A DNA stretch of 64,000 nucleotides from NCBI GenBank assembly GCA_016802295.1, contig JAESIW010000207.1:513978-577977 (forward strand), written 5' to 3'. The translations under genes were made by a program, and so were the position numbers. Origin of the DNA: Brachionus rotundiformis (Eukaryota; Rotifera; Eurotatoria; Ploima; Brachionidae). A model generated the notes under the pieces. That model was not told where the DNA came from. It saw only the letters and a list, made by a program, of their open reading frames with translations, and searched no databases. This document shows, one piece after another, positions 1 through 12,493 of the stretch. Position 1 is the stretch's first letter; each line of letters starts with the position of its first letter.

Positions 1-395
1 CGGCTTTTAATTCATTACTAAATGTTTGTGGAGCTGGAAATGGAAAAAGTATATGCAATGGGGATTCAGGAGGTCCTTTAGTAGTTAGAGTTGAAAATAA
101 ATTGTATTTGGCCGGAATTACGAGTTGGGGCATTATATACAAAAATAATACCGGATGTTTGGATGGTGGTGTTTTTGCAAAGGCAAGTTATTACACTGAT
201 TGGATAAAAGAAAATATAGAAAGTAAATCATTTTCATTTAGTTATTTTATAAAGCCTTTTTCTATTCAAAAATAATGATTTAGCATCTAGGAATACAATT
301 ACAGAAATTTAATTAATTTTTTATTTTTATTATCATTTTCTATTCTAATTTAATTTTCTTTAGAAAATTCATCACCATTATCATCAACATCATTG

Positions 396-434
<39 letters not shown>

Positions 435-563
435 ACATTATCATTATCATCATCATCATCATCATCATCAATATTTTCAATCTTTAAAGCATCAAAGTTA
501 TCAATTTCTATATTCCAAATATCAAATATTTTGTTTTTGGCTATTTTAAAAATAATTGTTTAA
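1..563 (+). CDS. S1 serine protease copy 1, 3' part, with Ser-rich hydrophobic tail
   Basis: Partial gene; the 5' part lies left of the window. Exons are <1-222 and 364-563, with a 141-bp GT..AG intron at 223-363. The first exon (frame from base 3) carries the catalytic serine motif GDSGGP preceded by KSIC, and a TSWG motif, as in secreted chymotrypsin/trypsin-like S1 proteases. By homology the S1-pocket positions read Ser189 and Gly216, which suggests chymotrypsin-like preference (inference). Without splicing the frame stops at 273-275. Splicing joins it in phase to a long run of Ser codons (TCA repeats) and a hydrophobic end containing IFQISNIL. The same ending occurs in the two related genes at 20141-21112 and 23353-24560, which is the main support for the splice. 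The tail could be a GPI signal or a membrane-associated C-terminus; this is not certain. Confidence 0.82.
371..470 (+). repeat. (TCA/ATC)n trinucleotide tract coding for poly-Ser
   Basis: Impure trinucleotide repeat inside the last exon of protease copy 1. Read in the gene's frame it encodes mostly serine. Shorter versions occur at the matching place in copies 2 and 3, so tail length varies between paralogues. Confidence 0.9.
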
Positions 564-1896
564 TTTCAATAAAAATGGACGATTAAAATTGATACCAAAA
601 AAAAATTTTATAACACATAAACAAATAAACATTGAGTAAAGTATAAAGATTTAGTCGTTATAGCATATAAAAATTAGTCTTGCATAAAATAAAACAAATT
701 AAGCATAATAAAAATTATAGAATAATATAGTTTAATCAATAATTAAAGCTGACTTGGCCTTTGGTGATCGACCAATTCTTTTTTTATTTTGAGCATCTTC
801 ATTTCAGAGAAACAATTTGATTGAAACCAAATGTTTAAATCTTAATATAATTCTTTAAAATAATTCATTATATGAATGAAATTATCAAATCGGAAAAAAA
901 AACATCATAGTGACCTGAACGACCAATAATATCGATAGGAAATCCGTTTCTTGTAATTTTCTATGTGACGTCAATGAGATGGATATATTTATCGGTTACT
1001 AAAAACCTCTAAAAGTTTTAATGATGTAAAATTTACAATAAAATGTGAAATATCAGATACATGGCCATTAAAAGAACTGTAAAAGAACCTACCTAATAGC
1101 ATAATGTTTGGATTGCATTTATCCATAAGATCGTACAAAGGCTAGAGTAAATATAGAAATGTTATAAATGACTGTAATAATTAAATATTTGGATTTTTAA
1201 CCAGATTGCTCCATATCCATAACAAAAACTTGAATAACCTTTTTACCCTAAGAAATAATATAGTTCTGTAAAATGCTTAATTTTAAGAAAATTTGCTAAG
1301 TCTGCAAAAACTCGGCAAGTTTCTGCATTTTGCACATCATTAAAAAGTATTCCCAAAAAGTGTGCAATTACTCTGCAGGGTTTGTGATGAAATGTATTTT
1401 TGAATCAAGCAAAGTTACATAAAGATCAAGCATTTTACAGAACTAAACTATTTCTTAAGGTAAAAAAGTTATTCGAGTTTTTCTGAATAGAAACGATCGA
1501 ACTGAAAGGAACTTCACAACCCCCGTCTTTTGAAAGCCTAAATTTCATTTTTTTTGTGAGACTACTCTTTAAAAGTTTATGTTCTCTTAGACCCAGTTAT
1601 TAAATGAATTTCTAAAAATCACAAAAATTGAATTTTAAAAATTGCTAAATTGATGTATTATTTAGTTATCGTAGCCAGAATTAGTATTTTGTGTCTAAAA
1701 TTCATTGTACCTAAAACCTTTTTTTAATTCATATATTTACTGGTTTTAATTTTTGACAATAAATGTTTATTCAAGTCTAAATTGTTTAGATTTTCTTATT
1801 TCTTAAAAAAAAATTTAAAAAATCATAAATAAATGTTCAATCCAAACTTTATTATAGCTAAAAAAAAATATATAAATACAAAAAATCAATTATCAT
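564..1896. other. Intergenic, A+T rich
   Basis: No credible exon seen on either strand. It separates the 3' ends of two convergent genes and contains the fold-back repeat listed at 1223-1485. Confidence 0.6.
1223..1485. repeat. Fold-back (inverted-repeat) element, MITE-like
   Basis: The left arm at about 1224-1285 matches the reverse complement of the right arm at about 1423-1482 over roughly 55-60 bases with a few mismatches. A shared core is AGTTCTGTAAAATGCTT, and both arms carry TAAGAAATA beside it. The loop is about 140 bp with no coding potential. No clear target-site duplication was identified. A non-autonomous DNA transposon or fold-back element is the simplest reading. Confidence 0.6.
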
Positions 1897-4800
1897 TTAA
1901 ATTTCATTTAAAACAAAAACTTTCGTAAATTGGGTTGAATTTATAAAATTTTCGTGGATCTGACATTGTCCCTTGAAAATGCGCTTCTTTTTCCTAAATG
2001 TAGAGCTTAATATCTTTCTACTAACCGGAATATACGAATGCAATTCTACATTTAAATAGAACACAAACTTTTTGTCCACTTGTCCACTCTCCAAACTTGA
2101 ACCATTTTTTAATTTTTTTCCTGGCTCATTTCCTTGATCAACAGCTCCGTGCATTTTCCTGATCTGCAAGTTCATTGCCTCCTCAGTCACCGCCATGAAG
2201 TGCTCATTTACCAAATCAAAGTCGATTGGTTTGCACAAATTTTTCAAATTGTTGTCAAACTTGCACTTTTTAAGCTTGATCTTGCGAATTTTGGCCATTA
2301 ATTTTGAACGCCCCGGTGTCTCTTGACCACTTTCGACCAGTTCCAAAGTCAAATAACTCAATTTGGCTTTAATATAATTGATCTCTATGAGCGGATCTAC
2401 CCTCAAATTCTTGATGTCTATTGAAATCATGTGACCCTTCATGTTTTGCTGCAGCTTCTCGAATGACACATCAATCAAACACTTGAGTGCCATTTTCTCC
2501 TTGGTTCTCAGGGCCTTTAAAAAGCCCTTATCATTGAGCCTTTTGTTGCGCAACAAGCTTGCGTCTATGTACAAAGTTTCGTTTGATTTGCTCAATGAGG
2601 TCTTTTTTTTCTTGGCGTCTTTTTCTATTTGGAAAAAGTCACAATTGTTCAAACTTAAATGGTGTGGGTCCGAACCAGAGCTTTTGACACTTTCCAACTC
2701 ATCTCTTGAGTCCGACTCACTGGCTGCTTTTTTCACATGGTTGTTGGTTCCATCAATTTTTGAATTAATAGAATTTTTCCTATTAAAAAAATTAATTTTT
2801 TTCTTAATTGATGAGTCTAGTGTACGACTGCGTCGGTGTTTTACACTCGAATCGCTCGTACATGACTTGGTTTTGAACAAATAGCGGAATAGATTTTTAC
2901 ACTTTTTGCCAGAGGTTGGCACATGCTTTTTATCACTAAAATTGGTATCTAAATAGTTGGCTTTGGTTCCATTTTTGGTCATGTATTCACTAAAAATTTT
3001 GTCATAGTCGTCCTCGTAGTTGGACTTGGCCGATTTGAACGAGGACTTGAAAATAGATGATTTGGCTGGCGAAAGATTTATTTTGTTTACCATGGGATCG
3101 CTCTGGGTCTTTTGACTGGCAGATTTTTCATTTGTTTTAAAGCTTTGGAACTTGAGAGCTGAGCCAGCTGCACTGGCTATTGGCGAAGCTTTGCCAGCCA
3201 ATTGAGAACTATTGCTGGTGATTGATGACGAATTGGACAAGCTTTTGTTGCGTGCCACTACATTAAAGGAGTTTGTTTTTTCCAGCCCGTTTACTTGCTT
3301 CGAGTCTATGGAAATGGTAGAGGATTTTTTCTGCGAAATTTTACTGAATAAATTTCTGAATGAAAATCGCCTAGAGCTGGTAATGTTATCAGTGTTAAGC
3401 GAGTTGTCTCGAGATTTGCCAACATCCAAGAAATATCCATAGTTGTTTTTAGATGGAGTTGACAGAACGTTCAAGCACCGGGAGCTCAGGTTGCTGGAAC
3501 GTTTGCGACCAGGGCTTTTATTGCTCACTATGTCAGCTCTATTGTCCAGATCAGAGCTTAGAAGAGAAGTTAGGGTCAACAGAGTCTCGCTTTTTGAGCG
3601 TTTTTCTTTTTTGTATTTGCCTTTGGTGTTTTTTTTGCCAGATTGTTTGTCTTCTGTTTGTAGCTGACTGAGTAGATTGATCAAGTGTTCTCGTTGAAGT
3701 TGTTCCTCGTTTTTGGGATCACTTTTAAAATTGAGGTTGTTGACCGAGGCTGATTTGAGCACTTGGGAATCGTGCTCTTGGTCAACTGTGAACGATTTGG
3801 CTACAGAGTTTCCGACTGGTTTGTAGTCGCCATGTAGAACCCATAGTTTACAAAAATTTTCTTTGATATTGGTGTCATCTTGGATTATACTATTGCTCAA
3901 AAATCCACTTCTGAACAAATTTTTTACCAAAGATTTGGATGAATTTTGCTTTCTTGTGTGAAAATTAGATTGGCTTGAAGCGTCAAAGCTATTTCGATTG
4001 ACTGATTGACCAATAAAGTTATCTTTTTTAAACGTATTCTTAACCAAGTTTTCCAAAGAATTGCTCGCCTCAAGCTGTTTTAAAGGCGATTTTTTTTCCA
4101 TGACCAATGGAGACGACTTTAGCTGGTTTGTTGTCTTTTGGGTAAAATCTGATTCATCTTGACTAAATGTTTTTTTACTTTTGGAAAACTTTGAATCGCT
4201 TTTTTCCAATCCAAAGTTGGTCACAGGCTCTTGTTTGCTCTCTTCAATACTCCAGCAATCAAAAGTATCTTGAATAAGAGATTTATCATAAAATAATTGT
4301 ATTAAATAAATTTATAATTTAAAATTGGTTTTAATATGCCATTATGGCTTTATACTTTGTTCAAATTAGTCAATAAATAAGTTTTAATTTACTCAAAATT
4401 TAAGCTTGTCCTGCCAAAAAAAGTTTTATAGATTTTTAAAAATTTAAATGCATTATTTAGTCATCGGTTTTGTATTGATACACAAAGATAAGTAAAATTT
4501 ATATAACCATGATTAACAACACCTTTTTTATCCTTTAAATTAATTAAAAACCAATGGTGAAAGCTCAAGCCCAAGAGTTTAAATAGGTGTCCCATCGGTA
4601 CAAGCATACATCTTGCATATCTTGTTGATAAGTTAAAAGACTGAGAGCAAACAATACATTTAGGTGTATTGATTGTGGTATAATCACAAATTAGACAATA
4701 AATATGGCTAATTTTAAATAATTTCAAGAGGTTTGTTATTAATTTTCAATAATATTAGTCACCCACTCAATCTTATGTTTTTTTTCTAACGATATGTGTT

Positions 4801-5784
4801 TTTTTATGAATTTTTTTCATCATTTGGATATTTTAAAGTAGATAAATAAAATCCTATTTTTGTTTTGTAGATTTTGAAGGCTGCCTAACCATAAATTTTA
4901 TACTAAAATAAATTTTTGATTTATATAAGAAATAAAGCGAAAAAAAGACATTCTAATTAATTATTTTTTACCAATATGACAACTTGAAGATTTGTTTAAT
5001 TAATATATTATTAGATTGATAAAACTTCTACATTTGAAAAAGCATGTTTGAGAATAATTATTTCTAATCAAATAACTTCAATTAAATTAGGCTTTAGAGA
5101 GTTGTTTTTAGAGAAAAAAAGTAATGCTAATTGGGGAATAGTATAAATATTTTTAAAAAATCTGATTTATTTTTGAATATATTTTTTTAAATCGGATTTG
5201 TCATAGAAAATTATTTATGCAATTTTGAACCTTTTTTAAAATGGTCTATCATAATTTGCCAATCTAAAATACGAAACAAAAAAAATCATAAAAATATTAC
5301 ATAAAATTATAAAAACTCAAATCCTAATCCAATAATTATTATTTCTTCTAATTGCGTTTTTTATAAACCTAATTTCGCCTAGCTTTATTTATTTTCAATT
5401 ATAAGTTTTCACTTTTATTTACTTGATTAATTTTTAAATAAACTTTAAAATCACAAACAGAATCGGAATTCATTTTGCGTCAGAGCTAGATTATCTTAAT
5501 GAGTAAAAATTCCAATTAAGCTCTCAGAACTTGGTCATGCAAAAATTAGCTTAGCACGAGAGAATTTAAATGTTGGATGACTATAAAATTTTCAGCATTT
5601 TTTTAGATAATTTAGATAATAGATAAATTGATAATATTTGAATACCTTCTAGTTCTGATTTGTGGTTGGGAATTTTGTCCAATGTTGGTGGAAGGATAAA
5701 AATTGGAATCGACGACGGCGTGATCACCCTTGGATCATTGTGCGTATACGATTTGGCTTTGTTGTACAGCTTAGACATCAACAT
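1897..5784 (-). CDS. Ser/Lys-rich protein of unknown function, two exons (836 aa)
   Basis: Family not recognised. Main exon 1897-4268, first exon 5646-5784, intron 4269-5645. The long frame has no ATG before codon GTG 4224; it stays open upstream only as far as an acceptor-like CAAG at 4269. An isolated coding-looking exon at 5646-5784 starts with ATG, ends with a GTATTC donor, and joins in phase (g+at gives Asp) to read SELED-TFDCWSIEE. The protein begins MLMSKLYNKAKSY. Most of it is Ser-, Lys- and Asn-rich and looks disordered, with scattered KSS and RRS patches. The last ~220 residues are more ordered-looking and basic (for example ISIDIKNLRVDPLIEINY, then KIRKIKLKKCKF). No signal peptide or membrane segment seen. 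Pieces of this exon recur broken at 19756-19880. The first-exon link is an inference from phase and coding look. Confidence 0.75.
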
Positions 5785-8294
5785 TACTTATTTATTAATG
5801 CATTGATTGATATTAAAATTATTTCTAAAATTGATAATAAAAAATCAGACATACCGTGAATATTTTATTATCTTAAGTGAATAAAAATCTATAAAAGAGA
5901 AATTTTAATTTCTAATTTAAAATTGGAAAACAAATTGAATTAATTTGAATAAAAGATAGTCATATCTTTGGTGAAAATAATTTATTTATTTATTTTCAGT
6001 ATTGAAAATTATATACATATTATTTTTTGCTTAATTGGTCATGTACCGGGAAATTAGCTAAGCCATATCTAAATTCTCATAGCTGAAAATAGATCTGATA
6101 TTAAAAGATAAAATAGATTTTGCTTGAATTCCCCAAAGAAATATTTGATTTAAAAAAAAAATAAATTGAAGAAAATAAAAGATATTAATTTGATAAAAAC
6201 CTTATGATTTATTGGCTTAAGGCAAATATTGAGTTCTAAAATTTATTGACATTTTTTATTAAAAAATAAACTTCTTCAAATATTCGGATTGAATAGCGGC
6301 TTCAAATTTAATATATCGAATTATCTGAAAAAAAATATATAAACATATTTTTCTTCACTCTATTTTGATTTATTCCTTGTCAAAACTGAATTTTTAATCA
6401 TTGAATTAATGTAATAAAAAATCAAAAATAAAAACATACGTAAATTTATCATTTATCATCATGAGTCAAAAAATTCCTGTCTATAATTCCTTAAAAGCAA
6501 TTTAATGAAATAAATTTCAAAAGTAATTTCAGATTAGCGCTAATTAATTTAACCTAAACAACAAAAACTTCAATAACTCTAAATATATTTATCTATAAAA
6601 AATAAAAAACTTATTATTTTGAAAATTTTACCAATTTTTTTTCCAAATTTTAAGATCAGAAGCAAATAATCTTGCATTTAAATTTAATAATAATTTGATT
6701 ATATCATAAGTGAACAACACTCTAAACATATTAAAATAATTTTTTGTTTCATTGATGAAATTCATTAATTTTTTAGAATATGTTTAAATTTAATTAATTT
6801 TTACGTAAATGAAAGATATCAGGAAATCTAATTAGTGATAAAACAAGGTTATTTTTGGCATCAATCGAATAAAAAAATAATACATATTAAAATACATTTT
6901 GAATTATCTTTTTGATTACTTGTGAGATATGGAAGCTTCTAAATAGCTTCCTGTCAACGTATGGCACATAATATTGATTATTATAAACAGATTTGATTTA
7001 ACTAAAGGTCTCTTCATTAAATTGCTCGATTATTTCCTAATCCAGAATAATTCATGAAAAATTAATGAGTAACTGAAATCACATTTTTTAGCTTGATAAA
7101 AATGACTTGTCTCTGCAGCAAGACTAAGATAGCGCCTTTTTGGCAACCACTTTAGATCTTCTTTTCCTAATTTATAAATCTTTTTTTATTTCCTGATGAG
7201 ACTAATTCAAAAGAGTACTTAAGCTAGTTTTTAATGCTACATCAAAGCAATTATTTGATCATTTTAATTTAATTATTTTATTCTGATATTCTTTTTCATT
7301 ATACTATCACAAAAGAATAGACTTTGAAATTTTTTGTTAATGATAAAAAAGCAAAAATTAATTTTGATACATTTTTTGTAAAATATAATTCCAATAAGTG
7401 AATTTCTAAAATCTAAAAATTGTCTTGATTTTAATTTGTTTCATTCCATTTTTTTCACAATATGACAAAAGCCTTAAACAAAAAGCATCGATTGACTAGA
7501 TATTAAATTAGATCCACTCAGATTATTTTAAAAATTCACTAATTAAGTCATTTGTGTGCAATACACTCACAAATGTATTAAATAAATTTTTTATCTAAAT
7601 TTCTAGTTGACTTTAATGCCATTAAATGATTAAAAAATTATCTATTTTCTATCGGATTTAATTTTATATTCTCATTTAATACTAAATGACCAAATTTTAT
7701 CAAGTTAATATTTTAAAAATCGATAACTTTAGCTAATTATCTTTAGGTTTCGAATTTCGGAATTTGGTGTGTATTGTTGGTAAAATGTGAGCCACGACAA
7801 AAAAACTCCCACAATAAACCAAATAATTTTTTCCGATATTTATCTTTCATGATATTCCTTTAGCATTTTAATTCAAAAAAGAGAAAATAATTTTTTCCTT
7901 CTCTCTAATTAGATTAAATATAAGTTAACTCGAAGCTAATTTTAAATCTAATAAAAAAATACAAAGCAATTTTTTGCGTAAATGAAGCCTTTAGCTTAAA
8001 AATCTAGTTTCAATTATTTGATGTAAGATTAAATTCTAGATAATTAAATCATCAAGGCTGTAATTTGAATTTACCTGATGATGATCAAGGAAATGATGTT
8101 GATTCATCTCTTGGATTAAATGAAATTCATAATTTTAAATTTCCTTATTGAGTCATTTTTTTAGTTAAGATAATTATTTTTTATAATTTGAATGAATCAT
8201 TTTAAAGTAACAAGACAAAAAAAAAACTCTCCAAAAGCAATAAACATGTGCTCCTAAAAATAATTAATCTCTTTTTTAAATTACATATTCTAAA
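5785..8294. other. Long intergenic stretch, A+T rich
   Basis: About 2.5 kb between divergent genes. No exon with supported splice sites, no repeat structure and no RNA gene recognised. It holds the promoters of the Ser/Lys-rich gene (left) and DPH6 (right), but no specific motif could be called. Confidence 0.6.
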
Positions 8295-9056
8295 ATGAAA
8301 GTGATTGCTTTGGTAAGCGGTGGTAAGGACAGTGTCTTTAACATGATGGAATGTGTCAGAGAGGGACACGAAATAGTTGCTTTGGCAAATTTGAAGCCAC
8401 CATTGAGCAAAAATGAACTGGATAGCTACATGTACCAATCGGTTGGCAGTGAATTGCTGGATTTGTATGCAGAAGCTATGGAAATTCCGATGTACCGAGC
8501 TAATATCACAGGACAAGTCCTCAATACTGATTTGGAGTATCAGACAAGTGAAGGCGACGAGGTTGAGGATCTGTTCCGACTTTTGAAAGATGCCAAGCTC
8601 GATATCGAGTCTAAATTTGGTTTTAAAGTGGAAGGTGTATCCTCTGGAGCTATTCTGTCAACTTATCAAAAAAATAGAGTAGAAAATATCTGCCAGCGAC
8701 TAAACATGGTGTCGCTTGCCTATTTATGGCAAAGAAACCAGACTAATCTGCTTAATGAGATGATTGAATCTGGAATAAATGCCATTCTAATCAAAGTAGC
8801 TTGTTACGGCCTCGAGCCAGATAAACACCTGGGAAAAACCATTAAGGAAATGAAACCCTATCTTGGCAAATTAGAAAAAGAGTTCGGAGCTAATGTCTGT
8901 GGAGAAGGTGGCGAATATGAAACATTTACCCTAGATTGTCCTCTATTTAAGAGGAAAATTGTAATTGATGATTTCGATATCAAGATTCACTCAAACGATG
9001 CTTTTGCCAAAGTCGGCTTTTTGATTTTTAAACAATTCCACTTAGAAAATAAATAA
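8295..9056 (+). CDS. DPH6: Diphthine--ammonia ligase DPH6 (253 aa)
   Basis: Catalyses the last, ATP-dependent amidation step of diphthamide formation on elongation factor 2, in the cytosol. A single exon starts at ATG 8295. The N-terminal PP-loop ATP-pyrophosphatase motif SGGKDS is at residues 8-13. Family signatures follow: ELDSYMYQ, GDEVEDL, RVENICQRL, LAYLWQRNQ, DPDKHLGKT-like EPDKHLGKT, and near the end GEGGEYETFTLDCPLFKRK. Length is that of the short animal DPH6 (about 260-270 aa). It lacks the extra C-terminal RidA-like domains of the fungal form. The stop is 189 bases before the ATG of the next gene, so the two are close tandem neighbours; the gap holds the X-box at 9114. Identification is firm. 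Confidence 0.96.
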   Translation: MKVIALVSGGKDSVFNMMECVREGHEIVALANLKPPLSKNELDSYMYQSVGSELLDLYAEAMEIPMYRANITGQVLNTDLEYQTSEGDEVEDLFRLLKDAKLDIESKFGFKVEGVSSGAILSTYQKNRVENICQRLNMVSLAYLWQRNQTNLLNEMIESGINAILIKVACYGLEPDKHLGKTIKEMKPYLGKLEKEFGANVCGEGGEYETFTLDCPLFKRKIVIDDFDIKIHSNDAFAKVGFLIFKQFHLENK

Positions 9057-9113
9057 TTTATTAAATAATTTTTTAGTTATTAATTTTTTCCTGGTAAAAG
9101 ACAACACCATCTA

Positions 9114-9127
9114 GTTACCATAGTAAC
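9114..9127. promoter_or_regulatory. Perfect X-box (RFX/DAF-19 type) upstream of coiled-coil gene
   Basis: The 14-base palindrome GTTACCATAGTAAC fits the RFX X-box consensus (GTNRCC, two-base spacer, RGYAAC) exactly. It ends 118 bp before the ATG at 9246 and 57 bp after the DPH6 stop. In animals, X-boxes about 50-200 bp upstream of the start mark many ciliary genes. Functional use here is inference. Confidence 0.7.
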
Positions 9128-9245
9128 GAATTATCTTTTTAGAAAAATTTGAAAAATGTTAAGTTTAAATTAAAATTTGAAAAGCAAAAAAAATTTAAAA
9201 TTGAATAATATTTAAGAAAAAATTAGTATAAAATTTTAATTAAAT

Positions 9246-12200
9246 ATGTCTTCAATACGGAAACCATTGGCAAAGCCGATTAGTTCTAAAAAGCCATTTG
9301 ATGTCTCTGACATAAGCACTATAAGAAATGATTCAATGAGCTCGCTGTCCTCTTCTTCTCGAAACAGGTCAGCCAACTCGACCACTTTAGATTTTGACTT
9401 ACAAAAGAATTCCTCTGATGACTTGATTAAAAAAATCGAGGTAGATTTAATTACAAATTAATTTCCTATAGATGAGATAATCTAAATCATAGAGCCTTGT
9501 TACCAGTAATCATAGCCTAAAAGAAGAAAACACTGTCCTCAGGTAAGTTAAATGTATTTCTTGTTATTTTAAGCTAATTTTGCCAGAAATTTAATTAACG
9601 AGGAAAGCAAAACTTTTACCAATGATGAACGAAGACTATTAATGCTCAAATGTCAAATTTATCAGCTAGAAAAACAGGTAAATTTAGACTCTATTTTCTT
9701 TTTTTCAAGAACATACAATTAATCTTATTTTATTAAAGATTAATATTTTGTCAAAAGCTATCTCGTTTCGAAAACATGCGCACACCGATTCATTCAACAC
9801 ACTATGTTCCTTATCTGAATCATTTAGGTAAAAAATTTCTTTTTAATTAAGGACAACCTTTTAAATATAATGAAGCAAAAATCAATAATTAAAATTATTT
9901 AAATTATGATTTAAAAAAGGAAAATTTTCTTATCTTTTATAAATTTAAATTGTAGATTTAGAAATGTTATAAAACTATTCATTGATTAAAAAGTGATTTA
10001 TAAATCTAATGAGAACAGTCCCACAAATTTACAAAATCAAATTATTAACTTGTTTATTTTAAATTAGATTACCGCCTATTTTTGTCTCACGGCGGATATT
10101 ATTAGATAAATGCGCTATCTCAGCTTATTTATCTTTTTTGACATTTTCCTCAATAAATGAAAAAACTAAGTTTATATTAATTTAAATTTTAAAAAATCTT
10201 AATCCTGTTCTTTAAATTAATAATTAATTTAATTTATCTCATGATTAATTGGGAAAAAAGTGTCTTGTCTGAAAATTATTATCTTTCAATATTTAAAATC
10301 TTTGTTTTTTATTAACTATTGATTTAAAAATGAAAAAATAGGAATAAAAATTAAACGCCCAAAGTAAATTTTAAATTATTTATGCTAAAAAAACTAAATA
10401 GATATTAAGGATGAGGTAATAAAATTCATAAATAAAAAATAAAGTTAATATAAATGATTGTATTTTTAACTTTTTGATATTTAATTTAAATTTATAACAA
10501 CAATTTCTTTTAAATATATTTTCTATATTTAAATTACTTCTCTTTTTTAAATATGAGTTTACATTTTAATAGCAAAACAAATTAAATCAAATAAAAAATA
10601 AATTATTTTATTTATTAATAAACTAGAAAATAATTTATCAAATTTATTTAAATAAAACAATTCAAAAAATTTCGATTCTAATTTGAGAAAAAAGAGCCAA
10701 GTGTTTTATATTCATTAAAGAAAAATGTAAAAAAATAAATAATTTTTTTAATTAAAAACGTCTTAATGCATCAATCACGAAAGCTGAACATAATTTCTTT
10801 ACTAAAATGTCAATTTTTTTAGATTGATTATTAACAAAAACGGAAGCCTATCGAACAGTTATGTCATCGAAAAGAGCGATCTGGAAAAATGGATTGAAAT
10901 GACAGAGTCAACTAAGCTGAAATTAATTCGAGCTCAGGTAATTGGCACATTTTTTAACCAAGTCAAATTAAATAAATTAAAAAAAATTCCAAGAACGAAG
11001 AAGAAGAGGAACCAAAGCCGGAAAGCTCTCTTTTTGAATCGAAATATTCAAATAAGGAAATAAATATTTTAGACATTTGTTCAGGAAGCCTGAACCATGT
11101 TAACCTGAGACAAGTGGTAAAGCTAATATTCTTTAATTGTTAAATTTTTTATCTCGTGTTTTTATGATATAGGATAAACTAATTTACAAAAACTGATTTA
11201 ACTATCGGATCTGTTTACCTAATTAAATGTTTTGAATTCATTAAAATTAATTTATTTGCATATTAAAGCTTAAGAAAAGAAGATTTTTAAGAGTCTTTTA
11301 AGATATCACTCATAAAAAAAATCATTATAATGTATTAATATAATGCTAAAAGGTTTTAATGTGTTAAATAGTTCAAGAACTATTGTAAAAATAATTAATT
11401 AAAGCAGTTTTTTTATTTTAAATAGAGGTTCTCAAATTCTTAATTAAAAAATATGTCTTGCAGCTTTGTCGAAACAAAGGAAATAAATCTTATAGATAAC
11501 ATATTTTTGCTAAAAATTAATTAGAGGTTATTTCTCAACAACACTGCCTTTATTGTCCTAATAAAATATTACCCAAGGCCGCTTTGGAATCAAATCTATC
11601 TCAACTTTACAAAAAACTTACCAGACTGGGCCAATCGTTTAATACAGTAAAAAATTTGGCAAAAAATGAACCCACAACCAAGTCAAACGCATTGCCTTTT
11701 CACAATCAATCACTTAAGAAACAATTAGATGAATCTACAGCAATGACTTCAGAGTGCTGTCAGAAGCTTTTTGACCTTTCATTGTTGGTGCCTTCAGCAC
11801 CTTGGGTAATTAAAAAAAAGATTGTTTATTTTTTATTTTCAATTTTTTAATCAGTCTGTAGTTAAAAAAAGTCCAGTCGACCAGCTTAATCAGGACAGTT
11901 TGATGGAAAAATTAAAGTCCATTTCTTTACCAAAATCAAAGCAAATTTCGGTAGAGATTTTGCTCAAGTCACTCTTTGTCTCTTCTAATTATCATTACCA
12001 CATGAAAAGCCTTGAATGTGCGGCATTAGATGAAGAGCTCGGCTTCTACCGCTCATGTTATGCCTTGCAAAAAAACTATGTCGACTCGGTAATGGAACTT
12101 TTTCGCACCAAATATGATCAATTTGTCACAGAGCTCTCCCAGACTGTCCGAGATCCACTGCGAATTTTGACAGAAAAATTTTGGTTAATGAAAGAAAACA

Positions 12201-12493
12201 GTACTGAAGAAAATCTAAAAGAATTTCTTAGTTTATTTAAAAATTATTTGAACACTTTTAATACAGTCATATCTAATTTTGACTCGATTCCCAATGGTGA
12301 TATGATCACTCGAACCTTTAATCAATTGGTGGCCCAATTAGATAGTGAAGTATCTAAATTAAATGAAAGTTGCATGAACAAATTGGAAGACATAAACCTA
12401 GAGAGTATTGATTTGAAAAAATTGTCACTTGAAAGCGATCAGATACTTTTAGACTATGTAAAACCAAGTCCCAATACTTCACCTGAAAAATAA
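9246..12493 (+). CDS. Coiled-coil protein, eight exons, candidate ciliary/centrosomal (526 aa)
   Basis: Not assigned to a named family. Exons: 9246-9440, 9493-9542, 9587-9677, 9739-9827, 10823-10937, 10994-11116, 11527-11805, 11855-12493. Every junction is GT..AG and keeps phase. The N-terminus is Ser-rich (SSLSSSSRNRSANS). Residues ~66-180 form probable coiled coil (for example SNHSLKEENTVLRNLINEES and RRLLMLKCQIYQLEKQ). An acidic stretch NEEEEEPKPESS follows. The more conserved-looking core starts with a CLYCPNK motif, then LYKKLTRLGQSFN and DLSLLVPSAPW. The C-terminal 213 codons are helical, with SLECAALDEELGFYRSCY. Intron 4 is about 1 kb; the others are short. The upstream X-box suggests RFX control and a role in cilia or centrioles, which is inference only. 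Confidence 0.85.

Noticed and set aside
1..275. Unspliced end of protease copy 1 (stop at 273-275)
   Set aside because: The tail after splicing 222 to 364 matches the C-termini of both paralogues, which the unspliced ending does not.
4461..4727. 88-codon minus-strand frame with CLICDYTTINTPKCIVC
   Set aside because: Cys spacing hints at a zinc motif, but it lies in the inferred intron of the Ser/Lys-rich gene, shows no splice link and no recognisable family.
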